This document shows positions 63,937 to 64,000 of a DNA stretch of 64,000 bases, piece after piece; positions within the stretch are counted from its first letter, which is position 1, and each line of letters opens with the position of its first letter. The stretch lies in contig NZ_FQXU01000003.1 of assembly GCF_900130055.1 (NCBI RefSeq), positions 25,617 through 89,616 of the forward strand. Direction: 5' to 3'. This DNA comes from Clostridium intestinale DSM 6191 (lineage in GTDB: Bacteria > Bacillota > Clostridia > Clostridiales > Clostridiaceae). The position numbers and the translations under genes are program-made. Below the pieces are notes generated by a model. It made no database searches. It was not told where the DNA came from and saw nothing but the letters and a program-made list of their open reading frames with translations.

Positions 63937-64000
63937 GAATGTCTGAATGTCTGAATGTCTGAATGTCTGAATGTCTGAATGTCTGAATGTCTGAATGTCT
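63929..64000. repeat. Perfect 8-bp tandem array, unit GAATGTCT
   Basis: Nine uninterrupted copies reach the window end, so the true length is unknown. The first unit belongs to the 44-bp duplication, suggesting that the array grew from it. Confidence 0.95.

Noticed and set aside
63929..64000. Regular repeats at the right end as a CRISPR array
   Set aside because: The units are 8 bp with no spacers, and no cas genes are present.

Overview
The window is AT-rich, with densely packed genes, AGGAGG-type ribosome binding sites, AGA as almost the only arginine codon in the core genes, and many U-tailed hairpin terminators. Together with the gene families present (large single-chain PurL, a lone HutP-family protein, DUF1659/DUF2922 small proteins, dispersed hairpin repeats), this points to a Clostridium sensu stricto species. 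The exact species cannot be told from the sequence alone.

Positions 1-38,944 read as chromosomal core. After the tail of an SPFH-domain gene and a non-coding stretch full of hairpin repeats comes a complete IMP pathway run, purL-purC-purF-purM-purN-purH-purD. A 36-residue small-protein gene follows on its own promoter and terminator. Next is a type II fatty-acid operon, fabT-like regulator-fabH-acpP-fabD-fabG-fabF-accB-fabZ-accC-accD-accA. It starts at a textbook promoter overlapped by two FabT-type palindromes and has no enoyl-ACP reductase gene. Then come an ECF-type S component, an ABC exporter pair, a HutP-family gene, a substrate-binding/permease/ATPase importer trio, three GNAT acetyltransferases, rarA, a chemoreceptor, the iron-sulfur and tRNA-thiolation run iscR-iscS-iscU-mnmA, a LysR/DUF4865 divergent pair, a DJ-1/PfpI protein and a methyltransferase.

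Positions 38,945-57,660 are accessory and look like a defence island. In order they hold: a hairpin-rich non-coding stretch with its own terminator (candidate RNA); an Rpn-type PD-(D/E)XK nuclease split into two overlapping reading frames; a MazG-like pyrophosphohydrolase; an HD-domain dGTPase-like protein with a long N-terminal extension; a 906-residue helicase with foreign codon use; a degraded IS200 transposase; a six-gene operon with two small DNA-binding proteins, two cytosine-5 methyltransferases and McrB/McrC-like subunits (a LlaJI/BsuMI-like restriction-modification architecture); and a helicase-DUF2726 nuclease plus HNH endonuclease cassette. A conserved non-coding element occurs three times, each time just after a defence module. 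Two of the copies extend to about 145 bp with a terminator and directly flank the helicase/HNH cassette.

Positions 57,660-64,000 hold a TetR regulator followed by a broken CPBP-protease gene, a run of small unrecognised proteins (zinc-ribbon, membrane and one XRE-type regulator), three DUF1659/DUF2922 genes, and a second cluster of the hairpin repeats. That cluster ends in a perfect 8-bp tandem array running off the window. No tRNA, rRNA or CRISPR array was found.
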